64,000 bases of DNA from an uncultured Prevotellaceae bacterium (GTDB taxonomy: Bacteria > Bacteroidota > Bacteroidia > Bacteroidales > Bacteroidaceae), in assembly GCA_947307015.1 (NCBI GenBank), contig CAMZHV010000004.1, positions 38,398 through 102,397 on the forward strand. The letters run 5' to 3'. The notes under the pieces were generated by a model. The model was not told the DNA's origin. It saw only the letters and a program-made list of their open reading frames with translations, and searched no databases. The translations under genes were made by a program, and so were the position numbers. Shown here piece by piece: positions 31,986-41,799 of the stretch (positions are counted from its first letter, which is position 1; every line of letters starts with the position of its first letter).

Positions 31986-33833
31986 CTATCTGGCGTAGCC
32001 GCTATAGTCTATGCGCCTGTTGGCGAACGTTTCAACCTTTTGTTTGCTGGCCTCGGAGAGATGGCCATTGATATATTGTTCCATGATGAGGGCACCGAAA
32101 GGCACGCCGTAGGTGGCTCCCCAGCCGCCGTTCTCGACATAGACGGCGACGGCAATCTTGGGATTCTCGCGGGGTGCGAAACCCATGAAGACGGAGTGGT
32201 CATGGCCGCGGTTCTGTGCCGTGCCTGTCTTGCCACAGATGACATACTGAGGCGTATAGGCCGATCGGCAGGTGCCGCCTCGGACTGCATTTTCCATGCC
32301 CTGGCAGATGGTCTCGTAGTGGACGGGTGAGACCATGGTGTAGTTCCGCTTATAGTATATAGAGGAGATGGTGTCATCTTGTACCTCCTTGACAATGTGG
32401 GGTTTGATGTACCATCCGCGGTTGGCAATGGTGGCACCGAGATTGGCAATCTGTAGGGGCGTCAGCGTCACCTCACCCTGTCCGATGGAGATGGAGATGA
32501 CGGTGAGTCCCTTCCATGCGCCTTTGTAGTGCTTGTCGTAGAACTCAGCATTGGGAATCATACCGCGTGCCTCGCTGGGGAGATCCACGCCGAGCTTGTA
32601 GCCGAAACCCATGGACACCATATAATCCCTCCATGTAGACATGGCGACGTGCGTGGACTTGTAGTGGGAGCGGCTGTTGAGCATGTTCAGGAGGCCCCAA
32701 CAGAAATAGCCGTTACACGAGGTGGCGATGGCGGGGACGAGCGGCAGCGGTGAACCATGACCGTGGCAGCCCACGGTGAGACCTCCATAATGAAATCCGC
32801 CAGTGCAGGGATAGGCGGTCTGCGGTGTGATGATTCCTTCTTGCAGGAAGGTCAGCGCCTGCGACGTTTTGAACGTGGAGCCGGGGGGATAGGTGCCCAT
32901 GATGGCACGATTGAGCAGCGGTTTCATGGGGTCGCGCGCCAGCTCCTTGTGCTTCTTGCCACGCTGGCGGCCCACCATCGTGCGGGGGTCATAGGTTGGT
33001 GACGTCACCATGCAGAGAATCTCGCCCGTGGAGGGCTCAATGGCCACAATGCTTCCAAGTTTGCCTTGCATGAGTTTCTCGCCAAGCTTCTGTAATTCAA
33101 GATCTAAGCTGAGCGTGAGGTTTTTGCCTGGGATGGGTTTGATATCATACTTGCCGTTGAGGTAGCGTCCCTTGATGCGTCCGTGTACGTCGCGAAGGAG
33201 AATCTCAGAGCCTTTGATGCCGCGCAACTGCTGCTCATAACTCTTCTCGATGCCCTGCTTGCCGATGTAATCACCGGGACGATAGTAGTCGTCGGCCTCG
33301 ATGTCCGAGGGATTCACTTCACCCACGTCGCCGAGGATATGGGCGGCGTAAGGGTAGGAGTACTGGCGTATGCTGCGCTTCTGGATGTAGAAACCGGGAT
33401 AGTGGAAGAGCTTTTCTTGAAAAACGCTGAACTCCTCGACGGAGAGCTGGCTCATGAAGAGCTGCTGCGTGTAAGGCGAATAGCCTGGGTTGCGATTGCG
33501 ATCCTTGATCTCGAGCATACGACGGCTATACCATGCGGTGTCAATGCCCAGGCTGTTGCAGAGGTCCAAGGTGTCCACACCCACCTGTTCCTGCATGATG
33601 ACCATGATGTCGTAGGCTGGCTGGTTGTAGACAAGCAGCTTGCCGTTGCGGTCGGTGATAGCGCCCCTGGCAGGGTACTGGATGCGACGCATGAGGGCGT
33701 TGGAGTCGGCACGTTGCTTGTAGTCGTCGGACATTAGCTGTAGGGTGAAGAGCCTGACGATGTAGACGACGATAATCAATACCGCCGAGAACCCCAGAAT
33801 GTATTTGCGGTTCGACAACGTGCTGTTAGCCAT
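31986..33833 (-). CDS. mrdA: Penicillin-binding protein 2
   Basis: 615 residues. N-terminal membrane anchor (FSAVLIIVVYIVRLFTLQLM), PBP dimerisation domain (~50-230) and transpeptidase domain. The active-site motifs are S319-TFK in YPPGSTFKTSQ, SCN in ATSCNGYF and KTG in CGKTGTAQN. It crosslinks peptidoglycan during cell elongation together with RodA and MreBCD. It lies between mreD (8 bases) and rodA (1 base). Confidence 0.95.
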   Translation of the reverse strand: MANSTLSNRKYILGFSAVLIIVVYIVRLFTLQLMSDDYKQRADSNALMRRIQYPARGAITDRNGKLLVYNQPAYDIMVIMQEQVGVDTLDLCNSLGIDTAWYSRRMLEIKDRNRNPGYSPYTQQLFMSQLSVEEFSVFQEKLFHYPGFYIQKRSIRQYSYPYAAHILGDVGEVNPSDIEADDYYRPGDYIGKQGIEKSYEQQLRGIKGSEILLRDVHGRIKGRYLNGKYDIKPIPGKNLTLSLDLELQKLGEKLMQGKLGSIVAIEPSTGEILCMVTSPTYDPRTMVGRQRGKKHKELARDPMKPLLNRAIMGTYPPGSTFKTSQALTFLQEGIITPQTAYPCTGGFHYGGLTVGCHGHGSPLPLVPAIATSCNGYFCWGLLNMLNSRSHYKSTHVAMSTWRDYMVSMGFGYKLGVDLPSEARGMIPNAEFYDKHYKGAWKGLTVISISIGQGEVTLTPLQIANLGATIANRGWYIKPHIVKEVQDDTISSIYYKRNYTMVSPVHYETICQGMENAVRGGTCRSAYTPQYVICGKTGTAQNRGHDHSVFMGFAPRENPKIAVAVYVENGGWGATYGVPFGALIMEQYINGHLSEASKQKVETFANRRIDYSGYAR

Positions 33834-33841
33834 AGGAGAAT

Positions 33842-34360
33842 TTAATGCTGTTCTTCGGTTTTATGATCGCGCAAGGCTTCGAAGACGAGGCAGATGATGA
33901 ATGTCAGCAGCCAACTGCTTCCACAGGCTATGCCGAGGTCTGCGATGTGGTTGAAGGTGAAGGACTGTAGGGCAAAATAGGCCAGCGCGAAGAGGGCGGT
34001 GAGGATAGCCGCATAGTTGCAATAGGACCAGAAGCCTAAGGTGGAAAAGGCCGGCCGCATATCCTCAGGCGCATCCTTCGGCGTCATGAGGCGGAGAAGG
34101 ACGGGCTGCACGAAGGCCACGAGAGCCATGGCTGCGGCACCGATGCCGAGGGTCAGCGATGTGATGTCGCAGAGAAGGCCGCATACGAAGGCCCACAAAA
34201 GGATACTCCAACGCGATGTGCCAAGGGGGAACAGCAAGACCAGGTAGACGAAGGGCAGTGGCGTGGCATAACCCAGGATGTGGATGTAATTGAATACCAT
34301 CATCTGTGCGGTGACAAGCACCACCAGCCAAAGCAGTCGTTGTAGGAATTGCGTGATCAT
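33842..34360 (-). CDS. mreD: Rod-shape-determining protein MreD
   Basis: 172 residues, polytopic: about five hydrophobic segments (LLWLVVLVTAQMMVF, LPFVYLVLLFPLG, WAFVCGLLCDITSLTLG, AILTALFALAYFAL, WLLTFIICLVFEAL). MreD is a small inner-membrane partner of MreC in the elongation machine. The family is poorly conserved, so the call rests on topology, length and position between mreC and mrdA. Confidence 0.88.
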   Translation of the reverse strand: MITQFLQRLLWLVVLVTAQMMVFNYIHILGYATPLPFVYLVLLFPLGTSRWSILLWAFVCGLLCDITSLTLGIGAAAMALVAFVQPVLLRLMTPKDAPEDMRPAFSTLGFWSYCNYAAILTALFALAYFALQSFTFNHIADLGIACGSSWLLTFIICLVFEALRDHKTEEQH

Positions 34361-34399
34361 TATTCTAAAGCCCTCGGGAGAACCCTCGGGAACGGTAAC

Positions 34400-35254
34400 T
34401 TATTGATTCATGAGGGAGTCGGCACGCTGTTCGAGGTCGCGGATCTCTGCTTGGAACTCCTGCGCTACGACACAGACATTCTGGAGGCGTGAGAAATCGA
34501 TGCTGAGATGTACGATCAATTTGTAGCTGAGGCCGTCGTCGCTGTTTTCGATGCTGTGGACCTTGCCCATGAAGAGGCCGGCGGGGAAGACGGCGCTGAA
34601 ACCGCTTGTCTCCACAATGTCTCCGACTTTGAAGCGGGCGTGACGAGGAATGTCGTCGAGGACGGCGTAGAGGGGACTGCGACCGTCCCACTTGAGATAG
34701 CCGAAGTACTGCGAGCCACGCAGGCGACAGCTGATGTTGGAATGGCTGTTGAGCAGGGGCATCACGATGGCGTAATGTGGCGCCGTCATGTAGACGATGC
34801 CTACAACGCCCGTACCGCTGACGACGCCCATCTCGGGACGCACGCCGTCGTCGTAGCCGGCATCGATGGTCATCAGGTTGTCGCGACGCATCACGCTATT
34901 TGTGGTGACGCGGGCAGGGATGAGCGTTATGCCTTCGAGGCGGTCGGCCTGCAGGAGCTCGGAGCGCGTGCTGTCGTGCGTCAGTGTCTCGATGTACTCT
35001 GCCAAGGCACGGTTGTTCTGCTCTAACAGCAGGTTGCGCTGTGTCAGCATCTCGTTGACGTCGCCGAGCGTGATGTAACGCAGCGCCCGCTGCTCCCATT
35101 CATTCACCGTACCAACGACGGTGTTGGCCGTGGTGAGCCACACACTGTTCTGATAATGATTGAACTGGAAGAGCAGTACGAAGCTAATCCCTTCCAGCAC
35201 AATAAATATCAGCCAGTGGTAGTACTTGGCGATAAAATCGAGCAGCGCACGCAT
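34400..35254 (-). CDS. mreC: Rod-shape-determining protein MreC
   Basis: 284 residues. One N-terminal membrane helix (HWLIFIVLEGISFVLLFQF), a coiled coil (~70-100; LTQRNLLLEQNNRALAEYIE) and the MreC beta-sandwich domain (VVSGTGVVGIVYM, DIVETSGFSAVFPAGLFMG). It is a periplasmic scaffold linking MreB to PBP2 and RodA. It lies 5 bases after mreB. Confidence 0.93.
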   Translation of the reverse strand: MRALLDFIAKYYHWLIFIVLEGISFVLLFQFNHYQNSVWLTTANTVVGTVNEWEQRALRYITLGDVNEMLTQRNLLLEQNNRALAEYIETLTHDSTRSELLQADRLEGITLIPARVTTNSVMRRDNLMTIDAGYDDGVRPEMGVVSGTGVVGIVYMTAPHYAIVMPLLNSHSNISCRLRGSQYFGYLKWDGRSPLYAVLDDIPRHARFKVGDIVETSGFSAVFPAGLFMGKVHSIENSDDGLSYKLIVHLSIDFSRLQNVCVVAQEFQAEIRDLEQRADSLMNQ

Positions 35255-35259
35255 TTATG

Positions 35260-36279
35260 CTACATCAGGAACGAGAAGTTGTGGATGTTCTTCAATGCCA
35301 CTCCCGTACCCTTGGCGACGCTGTGCAGCGGGTCTTCGGCGATGTGGAAGGGAATATTGATCTTGTCCGTGAGGCGCTTGTCCAAACCGCGCAGCAGGGC
35401 ACCGCCGCCAGTGAGGTAAATGCCGTTCTTGACGATGTCGGCATAGAGCTCGGGCGGTGTTTCCTCAAGGGCAGCGAGGACGGCCGTCTCGATCTTGGCG
35501 ATGGTCTTTTCGAGGCAGTGTGCCACTTCCTGATAACATACGGGCACCTCCATAGGCAGCGCCGTGATGCGGTTAGGACCATGCACGATATAATCCTCGG
35601 GAGCCTGATCGCCAAGGTCGGTGAGGGCAGAACCCACATTGATCTTGATGCGCTCGGCCATACGTTCGCTGACTTTGACGTTGTGCTGACGGCTCATGTA
35701 GTCCTGAATGTCGCGGGTCAGCTCATCGCCAGCAATGCGGAGGCTCTGGTCTGCAACGATACCGCCAAGGTTGATGACGGCAATCTCGGTGGATCCGCCG
35801 CCTATGTCGACGATCATGTTGCCCTCGGAAGCCAACACGTCGAGGCCGATACCGATGGCCGCAGCCATGGGTTCGTAGATGAGGTACACCTCGCGTCCGC
35901 CAGCGTGCTCGGCAGAGTCACGCACAGCGCGCAGTTCCACTTCGGTTGAACCCGAAGGCACGCCGATGACCATACGCAGGGAGGGCGTAAAGAGGCGGCT
36001 GCCCGTGTGAACCATCTTGATGAGGCCGCGGATCATCTGCTCACAGGCGTTGAAGTCAGCGATGACACCGTCGCGCAACGGGCGGATAGTCTTGATGCCG
36101 GCGTGTACCTTCTCGTGCATGAGCTTGGCTTTCTCGCCGACGGCAATCATCTTCTCGCTGTGACGGTCGAGAGCGACCACGGAAGGCTCGTCCACCACAA
36201 TCTTGTCATCACTCATGATGATGGTGTTGGCGGTGCCGAGATCCATGGCTATTTCTTTAGTGAAAGAGAAGAATCCCAT
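35260..36279 (-). CDS. mreB: Actin-like cell-shape protein MreB
   Basis: 339 residues, full length. Actin-fold ATP-binding motifs: DLGTANTII (phosphate 1), VDIGGGSTEIAV (phosphate 2) and GGGALLRGLDKRL near the C-terminus. The amphipathic N-terminus (MGFFSFTKE) is typical for membrane binding. It heads the mreB-mreC-mreD-mrdA-rodA set. The upstream gap to the IMP cyclohydrolase gene holds two GC-rich elements in inverted orientation. Confidence 0.96.
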   Translation of the reverse strand: MGFFSFTKEIAMDLGTANTIIMSDDKIVVDEPSVVALDRHSEKMIAVGEKAKLMHEKVHAGIKTIRPLRDGVIADFNACEQMIRGLIKMVHTGSRLFTPSLRMVIGVPSGSTEVELRAVRDSAEHAGGREVYLIYEPMAAAIGIGLDVLASEGNMIVDIGGGSTEIAVINLGGIVADQSLRIAGDELTRDIQDYMSRQHNVKVSERMAERIKINVGSALTDLGDQAPEDYIVHGPNRITALPMEVPVCYQEVAHCLEKTIAKIETAVLAALEETPPELYADIVKNGIYLTGGGALLRGLDKRLTDKINIPFHIAEDPLHSVAKGTGVALKNIHNFSFLM

Positions 36280-36286
36280 AGTAAAA

Positions 36287-36321
36287 GACCCACCCCCAAC
36301 CCCTCCCGTAAGAGAGGAGAG
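36287..36321 (-). repeat. GC-rich element, subfamily B, before mreB
   Basis: GACCCACCCCCAACCCCTCC, then CGTAAGAGAGGAGAG, starting 8 bases upstream of the mreB ATG. It is the inverted partner of 36418-36454. Confidence 0.7.
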
Positions 36322-36417
36322 TAGCTGGCGCTTGGAGGTCTATAGGGCCATTCTTTTAATGATTAAAATTTGAATAATGATGTAACTTAATAGTTGAAAT
36401 GATTTCCACCCCTTAGG

Positions 36418-36454
36418 CTCCCCTCCCTGACGGGAGGGGTTGGGGGTGGGTCTT
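36418..36454 (+). repeat. GC-rich element, subfamily B, after the IMP cyclohydrolase gene
   Basis: CTCCCCTCCCTGACGGGAGG, then GGTTGGGGGTGGGTCTTTC. The plus strand has four G-runs with 1-2-base loops (GGGAGGGGTTGGGGGTGGG), a canonical G-quadruplex pattern. It lies right at the 3' end of the cyclohydrolase gene. Confidence 0.75.
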
Positions 36455-36457
36455 TCT

Positions 36458-37042
36458 TTACTTCTTGAACCACCCGTGAATGGCCGTGTCGTAATGGCTG
36501 CTGACGCCAAAGGCGGCGGTAGCGAACTGGCGGCGCTGTTCGAGTGTCGTGGCGGCACCTTGTGCGTTGAGGATGTCGAGGAGGGGCTTGTACTGCTCCT
36601 TGGAGGGGATGATGACGACATCGCGGAAGTTCTTGGCGCCGGCGCGGATGAGCGATATGCCGCCGATGTCAATCTTCTCGATGATGTCAGCCTCCGATGC
36701 ACCGCTGGCCACCGTCTGCTCGAAAGGATAGAGGTCCACGATAACAAGGTCGATCTCCGGAATTTCGTACTGTGCCATCTGCTGCTGGTCCTCTTCGAGT
36801 TCGCGACGTCCGAGGATGCCTCCGAAGATTTTGGGATGCAATGTCTTGACACGTCCACCGAGGATGCTGGGGTAAGTGGTCACGTCTTCAACCTTCTGGC
36901 AGGGGTAGCCGAGGCTTTCAATAAAGGCCTGCGTGCCGCCAGTAGAGAGGAACTTAACGCCTTCGGCATTGAGCTTGGCAAGAAGTTCGTCGAGGCCGTC
37001 CTTGTGGAAGACGGAGATGAGGGCGGTAGTTATCTTTTTCAT
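36458..37042 (-). CDS. purH: Stand-alone IMP cyclohydrolase domain (N-terminal half of PurH)
   Basis: 194 residues, exactly the IMP cyclohydrolase (MGS-fold) domain: LLAKLNAEGVKFLSTGGT, GGRVKTLHPKIFGGILGRR, IVDLYPFEQTVASG and IDIGGISLIRAGAKN. Known Bacteroides PurH is about 507 residues and continues after the SSHYDTAI region into the AICAR transformylase domain. Here the frame ends at HGWFKK-stop, immediately before a GC-rich repeat. Either the enzyme is naturally split, with the transformylase elsewhere, or the C-terminal half has been lost. It catalyses FAICAR to IMP, the last step of purine synthesis. ATG is one base from the aminotransferase stop. Confidence 0.85.
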   Translation of the reverse strand: MKKITTALISVFHKDGLDELLAKLNAEGVKFLSTGGTQAFIESLGYPCQKVEDVTTYPSILGGRVKTLHPKIFGGILGRRELEEDQQQMAQYEIPEIDLVIVDLYPFEQTVASGASEADIIEKIDIGGISLIRAGAKNFRDVVIIPSKEQYKPLLDILNAQGAATTLEQRRQFATAAFGVSSHYDTAIHGWFKK

Positions 37043-37043
37043 C

Positions 37044-38237
37044 TTATTTCAGTTTTGCTAAAGTTTCCTTGATTCTCTTCATTGCCTCAACAATATTCTC
37101 GTCGCTGGTGGCATAGCTCATGCGGAAACACTCGGGGGAGCCGAAGGCATCGCCGCCGACGGTGGCAACATGACCAACCTCCAAGAGGTACATGGCGAAA
37201 TCAGTGCTGTTGTTGATGACGCGGTCGCCGTCGCGTTTGCCGAAGTAGCTGCTGCACTTGGGGAAGAGGTAGAAGGCGCCCTGTGGATTGTTGACCTCGA
37301 GGCCAGGGATGTCCTTGGCTAACTTGACGATGAGGTTCTTGCGGCGCTCGAAAGCCTGACGCATATCCTCGACGCACTGCTGCGAACCGGTGTAGGCGGC
37401 CTCGGCAGCCTTCTGGCTCACGGAGCAGGGGCCGCTGGTGTACTGTCCCTGAAGCTTGTTGCAACCTTTGACTACCCATTCGGGAGCGGCTATGAAACCG
37501 ATGCGCCAGCCGGTCATGGCGTAAGCCTTCGACACGCCGTTGATGATGACCACGCGGTCGCGGATGGCCTCGAACTGGGCGATGCTCTCATGTTTGCCGA
37601 TATAGTTGATGTGCTCATAGATCTCGTCGGCCAGGACGATGACGCGCTCATGGCGGGCGATGACCTCAGCCAAGCCTTGCAGTTCCTCCTTGGAGTAAAC
37701 GGAGCCGGTGGGGTTCGAGGGCGAGCAGAGGATGAAGGCGCGTGTCTTGGGCGTGATGGCAGCCTCGAGCTGGGCAGGCGTAATCTTGAAGTCCTGCTCG
37801 ATGGGTGCATCGATATAGGCGGGAGTGCCCTCAGCCAGCAGCACCATCTGCGGATAGCTGACCCAATAGGGAGCGGGGATGATGACCTCGTCGCCAGCGT
37901 TGATCAGCGCCATGACGGCATTGCAAACGCTCTGTTTGGCACCATTGGAGCACAGAATCTGCGAGGAAGCGAACGTCAGGCCGTTCTCGTTCTTCAGCTT
38001 CTCCACGATGGCCTGCTTCAGCGAAGGATAGCCAGGCACGGGTGAGTAGCGGGAGTAGTTCTCCTCCACAGCCTTGATGGCAGCGGCTTTGATATGGTCT
38101 GGGGTATTGAAATCGGGCTCACCGACGCTCATGTTGATGACGTCAACGCCCTGTGCCTTCAGCTCGCTACTGCGCTGACTCATAGCCAGTGTAGCTGACG
38201 GAGCGAGGCGATTAAGTCGGTCGGATAATGTATTCAT
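37044..38237 (-). CDS. aspC: Aspartate aminotransferase, fold-type I
   Basis: 397 residues. PLP-dependent class I/II aminotransferase with Schiff-base lysine K237 in NGVSKAYAMTGWRIGF, the SPSNPTGSVY segment and R-containing C-terminal FRMSYATSDENI. It resembles the aspartate/prephenate aminotransferase Ib subgroup, which makes aspartate or glutamate by transamination. It precedes the cyclohydrolase gene by one base, so these share a transcript. A good promoter box lies at 38264. Confidence 0.88.
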   Translation of the reverse strand: MNTLSDRLNRLAPSATLAMSQRSSELKAQGVDVINMSVGEPDFNTPDHIKAAAIKAVEENYSRYSPVPGYPSLKQAIVEKLKNENGLTFASSQILCSNGAKQSVCNAVMALINAGDEVIIPAPYWVSYPQMVLLAEGTPAYIDAPIEQDFKITPAQLEAAITPKTRAFILCSPSNPTGSVYSKEELQGLAEVIARHERVIVLADEIYEHINYIGKHESIAQFEAIRDRVVIINGVSKAYAMTGWRIGFIAAPEWVVKGCNKLQGQYTSGPCSVSQKAAEAAYTGSQQCVEDMRQAFERRKNLIVKLAKDIPGLEVNNPQGAFYLFPKCSSYFGKRDGDRVINNSTDFAMYLLEVGHVATVGGDAFGSPECFRMSYATSDENIVEAMKRIKETLAKLK

Positions 38238-38263
38238 AGAGAAAGAATCAACGGATTTGGCTG

Positions 38264-38271
38264 CAAAGGTA
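38264..38271 (-). promoter_or_regulatory. -7 box (TACCTTTG) for the aminotransferase gene
   Basis: Reverse complement TACCTTTG, 26 bases before ATG 38237. It could drive aspC, purH and perhaps the mre genes. Confidence 0.6.
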
Positions 38272-38365
38272 GTACAAAAACTTCAAAACCCCACACGAAA
38301 CGCCCCACTATTTTCATCAAAGATGAAGATTTTTGATAAAGGGCAATTGGTTTGAGCGGACGGGT

Positions 38366-39580
38366 TCACTTGTTCAAGTGCAGGAGATGGCCCATGCGCT
38401 GCTGCTTCGTGCGCAGGTAACGCTCGTTGTAGGGATTGGGCTGAATCTCTATCGGCACATTTTCGACAATCTCCAAGCCGTAGGCTTCGAGGCCGACGCG
38501 CTTGACGGGATTGTTGGTCAGGAGGCGTATTTTATGTACGCCCAACTGCCGAAGGATCTGTGCGCCCACGCCATATTCGCGCTCGTCAGGACGGAAACCG
38601 AGGTGCACGTTGGCCTCTACGGTGTCTTCACCCTGCTCCTGTAGCTTGTAGGCTTTCATTTTGTTGAAGAGGCCTATTCCGCGCCCCTCCTGATTCATGT
38701 ATAGCAGTATGCCTTTTCCCTCAGCGTCAATCATCTGCATTGCCCTGTGCAACTGTTCGCCGCAATCGCAGCGCTGGCTGCCGAAGATGTCCCCTGTGGC
38801 GCAGGAACTGTGGACGCGCACAAGGATCGGCTCGTCGGGCTCCCATGAACCTTTGATCAAAGCTACATGTTCGAGGCCGTTGGAAAGCTGGCGGAACGTG
38901 ATGTCGCGGAAATGTCCGTAGGCCGTGGGCAGGTCCACTTCGGGTGCCGCCTCCACCATCTGCTCGCGCTGCAGGCGGTAGGCGATGAGGTCGCGGATGG
39001 TGATGATGCGTATGCCGAACTTTGCAGCCACTGCCTTGAGCTCAGTCATACGGGCCATAGTGCCGTCGGGATTGAGTATCTCGATGAGGGCGGCAGCAGG
39101 TTGCAGACCAGCCAGACGGGCGAGGTCGATGGCTGCCTCGGTGTGACCGGCACGGCGCAGCACGCCACGATCCTGAGCGTAGAGCGGGTTGATATGTCCG
39201 GGTCGACCGAAGTCGGCAGGCTTGGCATCGGGATTAGCGAGGTGAAGGATGGTGGCAGCGCGGTCGGCAGCGCTCACGCCGGTGGTGCAGCCTTCGAGCT
39301 TGTCCACGGTGATCGTGAAAGGTGTGCCCAACATCGAGGTGTTATCTTGCACTTGATGAGGCAGTTCGAGCTGCTCCGCACGGCTGATGGTGATGGGGGC
39401 ACAGAGCACGCCCCTGCCTTCGCGCAGCATGAAGTTAACTTTCTCCGGTGTGATCTTCTCTGCAGCGATGATGAAATCACCTTCGTTCTCGCGATCCTCG
39501 TCGTCGACAACGATGACAAACTTGCCTTCGCGAAAGTCGTTGATAGCGTCTTGTATGGATGATAGTTCTATCATAGTCAA
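38366..39580 (-). CDS. ribBA: Bifunctional DHBP synthase / GTP cyclohydrolase II
   Basis: 404 residues. Residues 1 to ~205 are 3,4-dihydroxy-2-butanone-4-phosphate synthase ([35 protein letters not shown]). The rest is GTP cyclohydrolase II with zinc cysteines in [18 protein letters not shown] and the catalytic [12 protein letters not shown] segment. Both are entry steps of riboflavin synthesis. Start is one base from the lptF/G stop. No FMN riboswitch is visible, as expected for an internal operon gene. Confidence 0.95.
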   Translation of the reverse strand: MTMIELSSIQDAINDFREGKFVIVVDDEDRENEGDFIIAAEKITPEKVNFMLREGRGVLCAPITISRAEQLELPHQVQDNTSMLGTPFTITVDKLEGCTTGVSAADRAATILHLANPDAKPADFGRPGHINPLYAQDRGVLRRAGHTEAAIDLARLAGLQPAAALIEILNPDGTMARMTELKAVAAKFGIRIITIRDLIAYRLQREQMVEAAPEVDLPTAYGHFRDITFRQLSNGLEHVALIKGSWEPDEPILVRVHSSCATGDIFGSQRCDCGEQLHRAMQMIDAEGKGILLYMNQEGRGIGLFNKMKAYKLQEQGEDTVEANVHLGFRPDEREYGVGAQILRQLGVHKIRLLTNNPVKRVGLEAYGLEIVENVPIEIQPNPYNERYLRTKQQRMGHLLHLNK

Positions 39581-39581
39581 G

Positions 39582-41531
39582 TTATTCTGATTGTTCTGTT
39601 TTGGGAATAGAGGCTTCTGCCGGCACCAGCCCTTCCTTGACGATGCGTTGGCAGATATATTTCACCTGTTTCTGCAACTGTTCCAAGTCATGCCACAGGC
39701 GCAGACGGTAGCGCCAGATGCGCAGCCAGAGCACCAATCCGACAGGGAAGAGGAGCCCGACAATCATGTTGCGACGGGCGTCATAGAAGGGTCGCGTATG
39801 GGCATCAGGCGCCACGATGGGCATAATGTTCAAAGTGGCAATGATATAGGCATCTCTCGAATTGCCGAGTTCGAGGACCATGGCTTCAAGGCGGTCGCAG
39901 AGGTTGATGACCACAGTGTCAGGTTCGTAGTGGAAGAAGACGCGGAAATAGTTTGGCATCTTATACAGATGGCGCTCCTGAACGTAGCGCGCGCAGTCGG
40001 CGCTGAACTCTCGGAGCTTGGGCAGCAGCGCAGCATAGTCGGGATCTTCCATGATGACTTCTTTCATGCTGATGTTGCGGTGCAGGCGCAGACCGAGGAA
40101 CCGACGGAAGAAACGCTGGTAGCCCTCCCAATTGAAGACGGCTGAGTCCTGATTGGACTTCCATGTCAGCCACACGCCAATGGGTGTCAGGGCAAACGTG
40201 CTGAGCCATGCACCAAAAGCCGGATCCCACGTGCTGCTCTTCACCATCATCTCACCGAAGTGGTTGACAATATAATAGAGGATGAAGATGATCACAGACA
40301 CCACGACGGGCAAGCCCAGACCACCCTTGCGGATGATGGCGCCCAAGGGGGCTCCGATGAAGAAGAAGATCAGGCAGGCCAGCGAGAGCGTGTACTTCTT
40401 GTGGCGCTCCATTTGATGTTCACGCAGAACATGGTTGTTGTAGGCACTGAAATCCATCATCATCGCGGTCTGCGACTCTCCGCTATGCACACGATCCAAG
40501 GCGGACTTCGTGACGGAGCCGAGTTCTACTTCAGTGAGGCGCTCATAAATCGTGTCTAAGTTCAGCGGTTTTTGGGCCACACGCGTCACGAGCTGCGCCG
40601 AATCCTTGCGCCCCGTCAATGCGGTGTGCGTCAGGAATCCGTAGCTATACTGGCGGTACTGATCGCGGCCGATGGAATCAAGCGACGTACGCAGGGAATC
40701 AATTCCATGATTGAGTTGCTTCAAGTCCTTCGTCCTGGCATTGTTTTCGAAGAGCGAAGCGTCCATGAGATCCAACGAGTTGTCGAAAGCTATCAGGTCC
40801 ACTTCTTCCTTGAAGGTTTCGCGCATATAGGGCACTGTGGTATGATCCATCGCACTGCCTGTGTTCTGCATATTGCGGAACCGCTGCCCGTCGTAGAGCG
40901 TCAGCTGCAAGTGCTTCTGCTCAGCCGTGCTTTGCAGGCGCCCAGAGTCGGCCAGGACAACTTGCGTGTCGTCAAAACTGCTGCCCTGGTTGTAGATCAT
41001 GATGCCATAGAGCATTCCCTTCTCCGTGTCCTTGCGCTCAACGAACAGGTTATAGCCCGTAATCTCGTTGTAGAAGATGCCCTCGGGAATCTCTAATTCG
41101 GGGGATTTCTGCCGCATCGAATACTGTAGTGCCGCCAGTTGCTTGCAGGACTCGGGCGAGACCACATTTTGGAAATAAAACGACCCGGCAGCTACGAGGA
41201 GCGAGAAGATGACCACGGGACGCAAGATGCGGAGTAGCGGGATGCCTGCCGACTTCATGGCAAGCAGCTCCAAACGCTCGCCCAAATTGCCGAAGCTGAT
41301 GAGCGAAGCCAAGAGCAAGGCCAGCGGGAGCGAACCGGGAACGAGGGTCAGGCCAGCATAGAAGAAGAAACGGGCTATCACATCAAAACTCAGGCCCTTG
41401 CCGATAAGTTCGTCGACCCATTTCCACAGAAACTGCATCATGAAGATGAACAGCACGATGAAAAAGGTGCCAGCGAACAACAGGCAGAACTGCTTCAGGA
41501 TAAATATGTCCAGTTTCTTGATGATTTTCAT
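39582..41531 (-). CDS. LptF/LptG-type permease (YjgP/YjgQ family)
   Basis: 649 residues from ATG 41531 ([15 protein letters not shown]); the ORF-track start at 41543 sits too close to the -7 box. It has N-terminal membrane helices ([19 protein letters not shown]), a large periplasmic beta domain, C-terminal helices ([34 protein letters not shown]), then an unusual cytosolic-like tail of about 150 residues with a further hydrophobic pair near the end. LptF/G extract lipopolysaccharide from the inner membrane with LptB. Bacteroidota members often carry C-terminal extensions. Which of F or G it replaces cannot be told. Confidence 0.85.
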   Translation of the reverse strand: MKIIKKLDIFILKQFCLLFAGTFFIVLFIFMMQFLWKWVDELIGKGLSFDVIARFFFYAGLTLVPGSLPLALLLASLISFGNLGERLELLAMKSAGIPLLRILRPVVIFSLLVAAGSFYFQNVVSPESCKQLAALQYSMRQKSPELEIPEGIFYNEITGYNLFVERKDTEKGMLYGIMIYNQGSSFDDTQVVLADSGRLQSTAEQKHLQLTLYDGQRFRNMQNTGSAMDHTTVPYMRETFKEEVDLIAFDNSLDLMDASLFENNARTKDLKQLNHGIDSLRTSLDSIGRDQYRQYSYGFLTHTALTGRKDSAQLVTRVAQKPLNLDTIYERLTEVELGSVTKSALDRVHSGESQTAMMMDFSAYNNHVLREHQMERHKKYTLSLACLIFFFIGAPLGAIIRKGGLGLPVVVSVIIFILYYIVNHFGEMMVKSSTWDPAFGAWLSTFALTPIGVWLTWKSNQDSAVFNWEGYQRFFRRFLGLRLHRNISMKEVIMEDPDYAALLPKLREFSADCARYVQERHLYKMPNYFRVFFHYEPDTVVINLCDRLEAMVLELGNSRDAYIIATLNIMPIVAPDAHTRPFYDARRNMIVGLLFPVGLVLWLRIWRYRLRLWHDLEQLQKQVKYICQRIVKEGLVPAEASIPKTEQSE

Positions 41532-41553
41532 CGCTGAGGCCATAAAAGCGGCG

Positions 41554-41561
41554 CAAAGTTA
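41554..41561 (-). promoter_or_regulatory. -7 box (TAACTTTG) for lptF/G
   Basis: Reverse complement TAACTTTG, 22 bases before ATG 41531. Confidence 0.5.
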
Positions 41562-41625
41562 CGCAAAAAATGGCTTAAACCGTGAACAAAGTGATAAAAA
41601 AGAGAATAAACTTCAAACTTTTCCG

Positions 41626-41633
41626 TATCTTTG
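41626..41633 (+). promoter_or_regulatory. -7 box (TATCTTTG) before the nucleotidase-like gene
   Basis: TATCTTTG, 19 bases before a 45-codon ORF and about 165 bases before the lipoprotein gene at 41800. Confidence 0.5.
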
Positions 41634-41652
41634 CGCACAAATTAACATATTA

Positions 41653-41790
41653 ATGACGCCTATGCAACGTTTCTTATCCCTTTTTCTGCTCGTCGCGACA
41701 ATGCCAGGACACCTTATTTATATCAGGCGGCCACGCGCGTGCATGAGAGAGATATGCCAGCGCCGTCACGACGTCTTTTCCATTAAATAA
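41653..41790 (+). CDS. Possible 45-residue leader peptide or gene remnant
   Basis: An ATG 19 bases after a promoter box opens a 45-codon frame with a signal-peptide-like start (MQRFLSLFLLVATMPGHL) followed by a basic, cysteine-containing tail (RRPRACMREICQRR). It ends 9 bases before the nucleotidase-like gene. It may be a leader, the broken start of an older secreted protein, or chance. I see no homologous family. Confidence 0.3.
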   Translation: MTPMQRFLSLFLLVATMPGHLIYIRRPRACMREICQRRHDVFSIK

Positions 41791-41799
41791 CTCTGCATC

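Noticed and set aside
38300-38345. Intrinsic terminator after ribBA
   Set aside because: A TTCATC/GATGAA stem exists, but it is short and the T-run is on the wrong side for ribBA.
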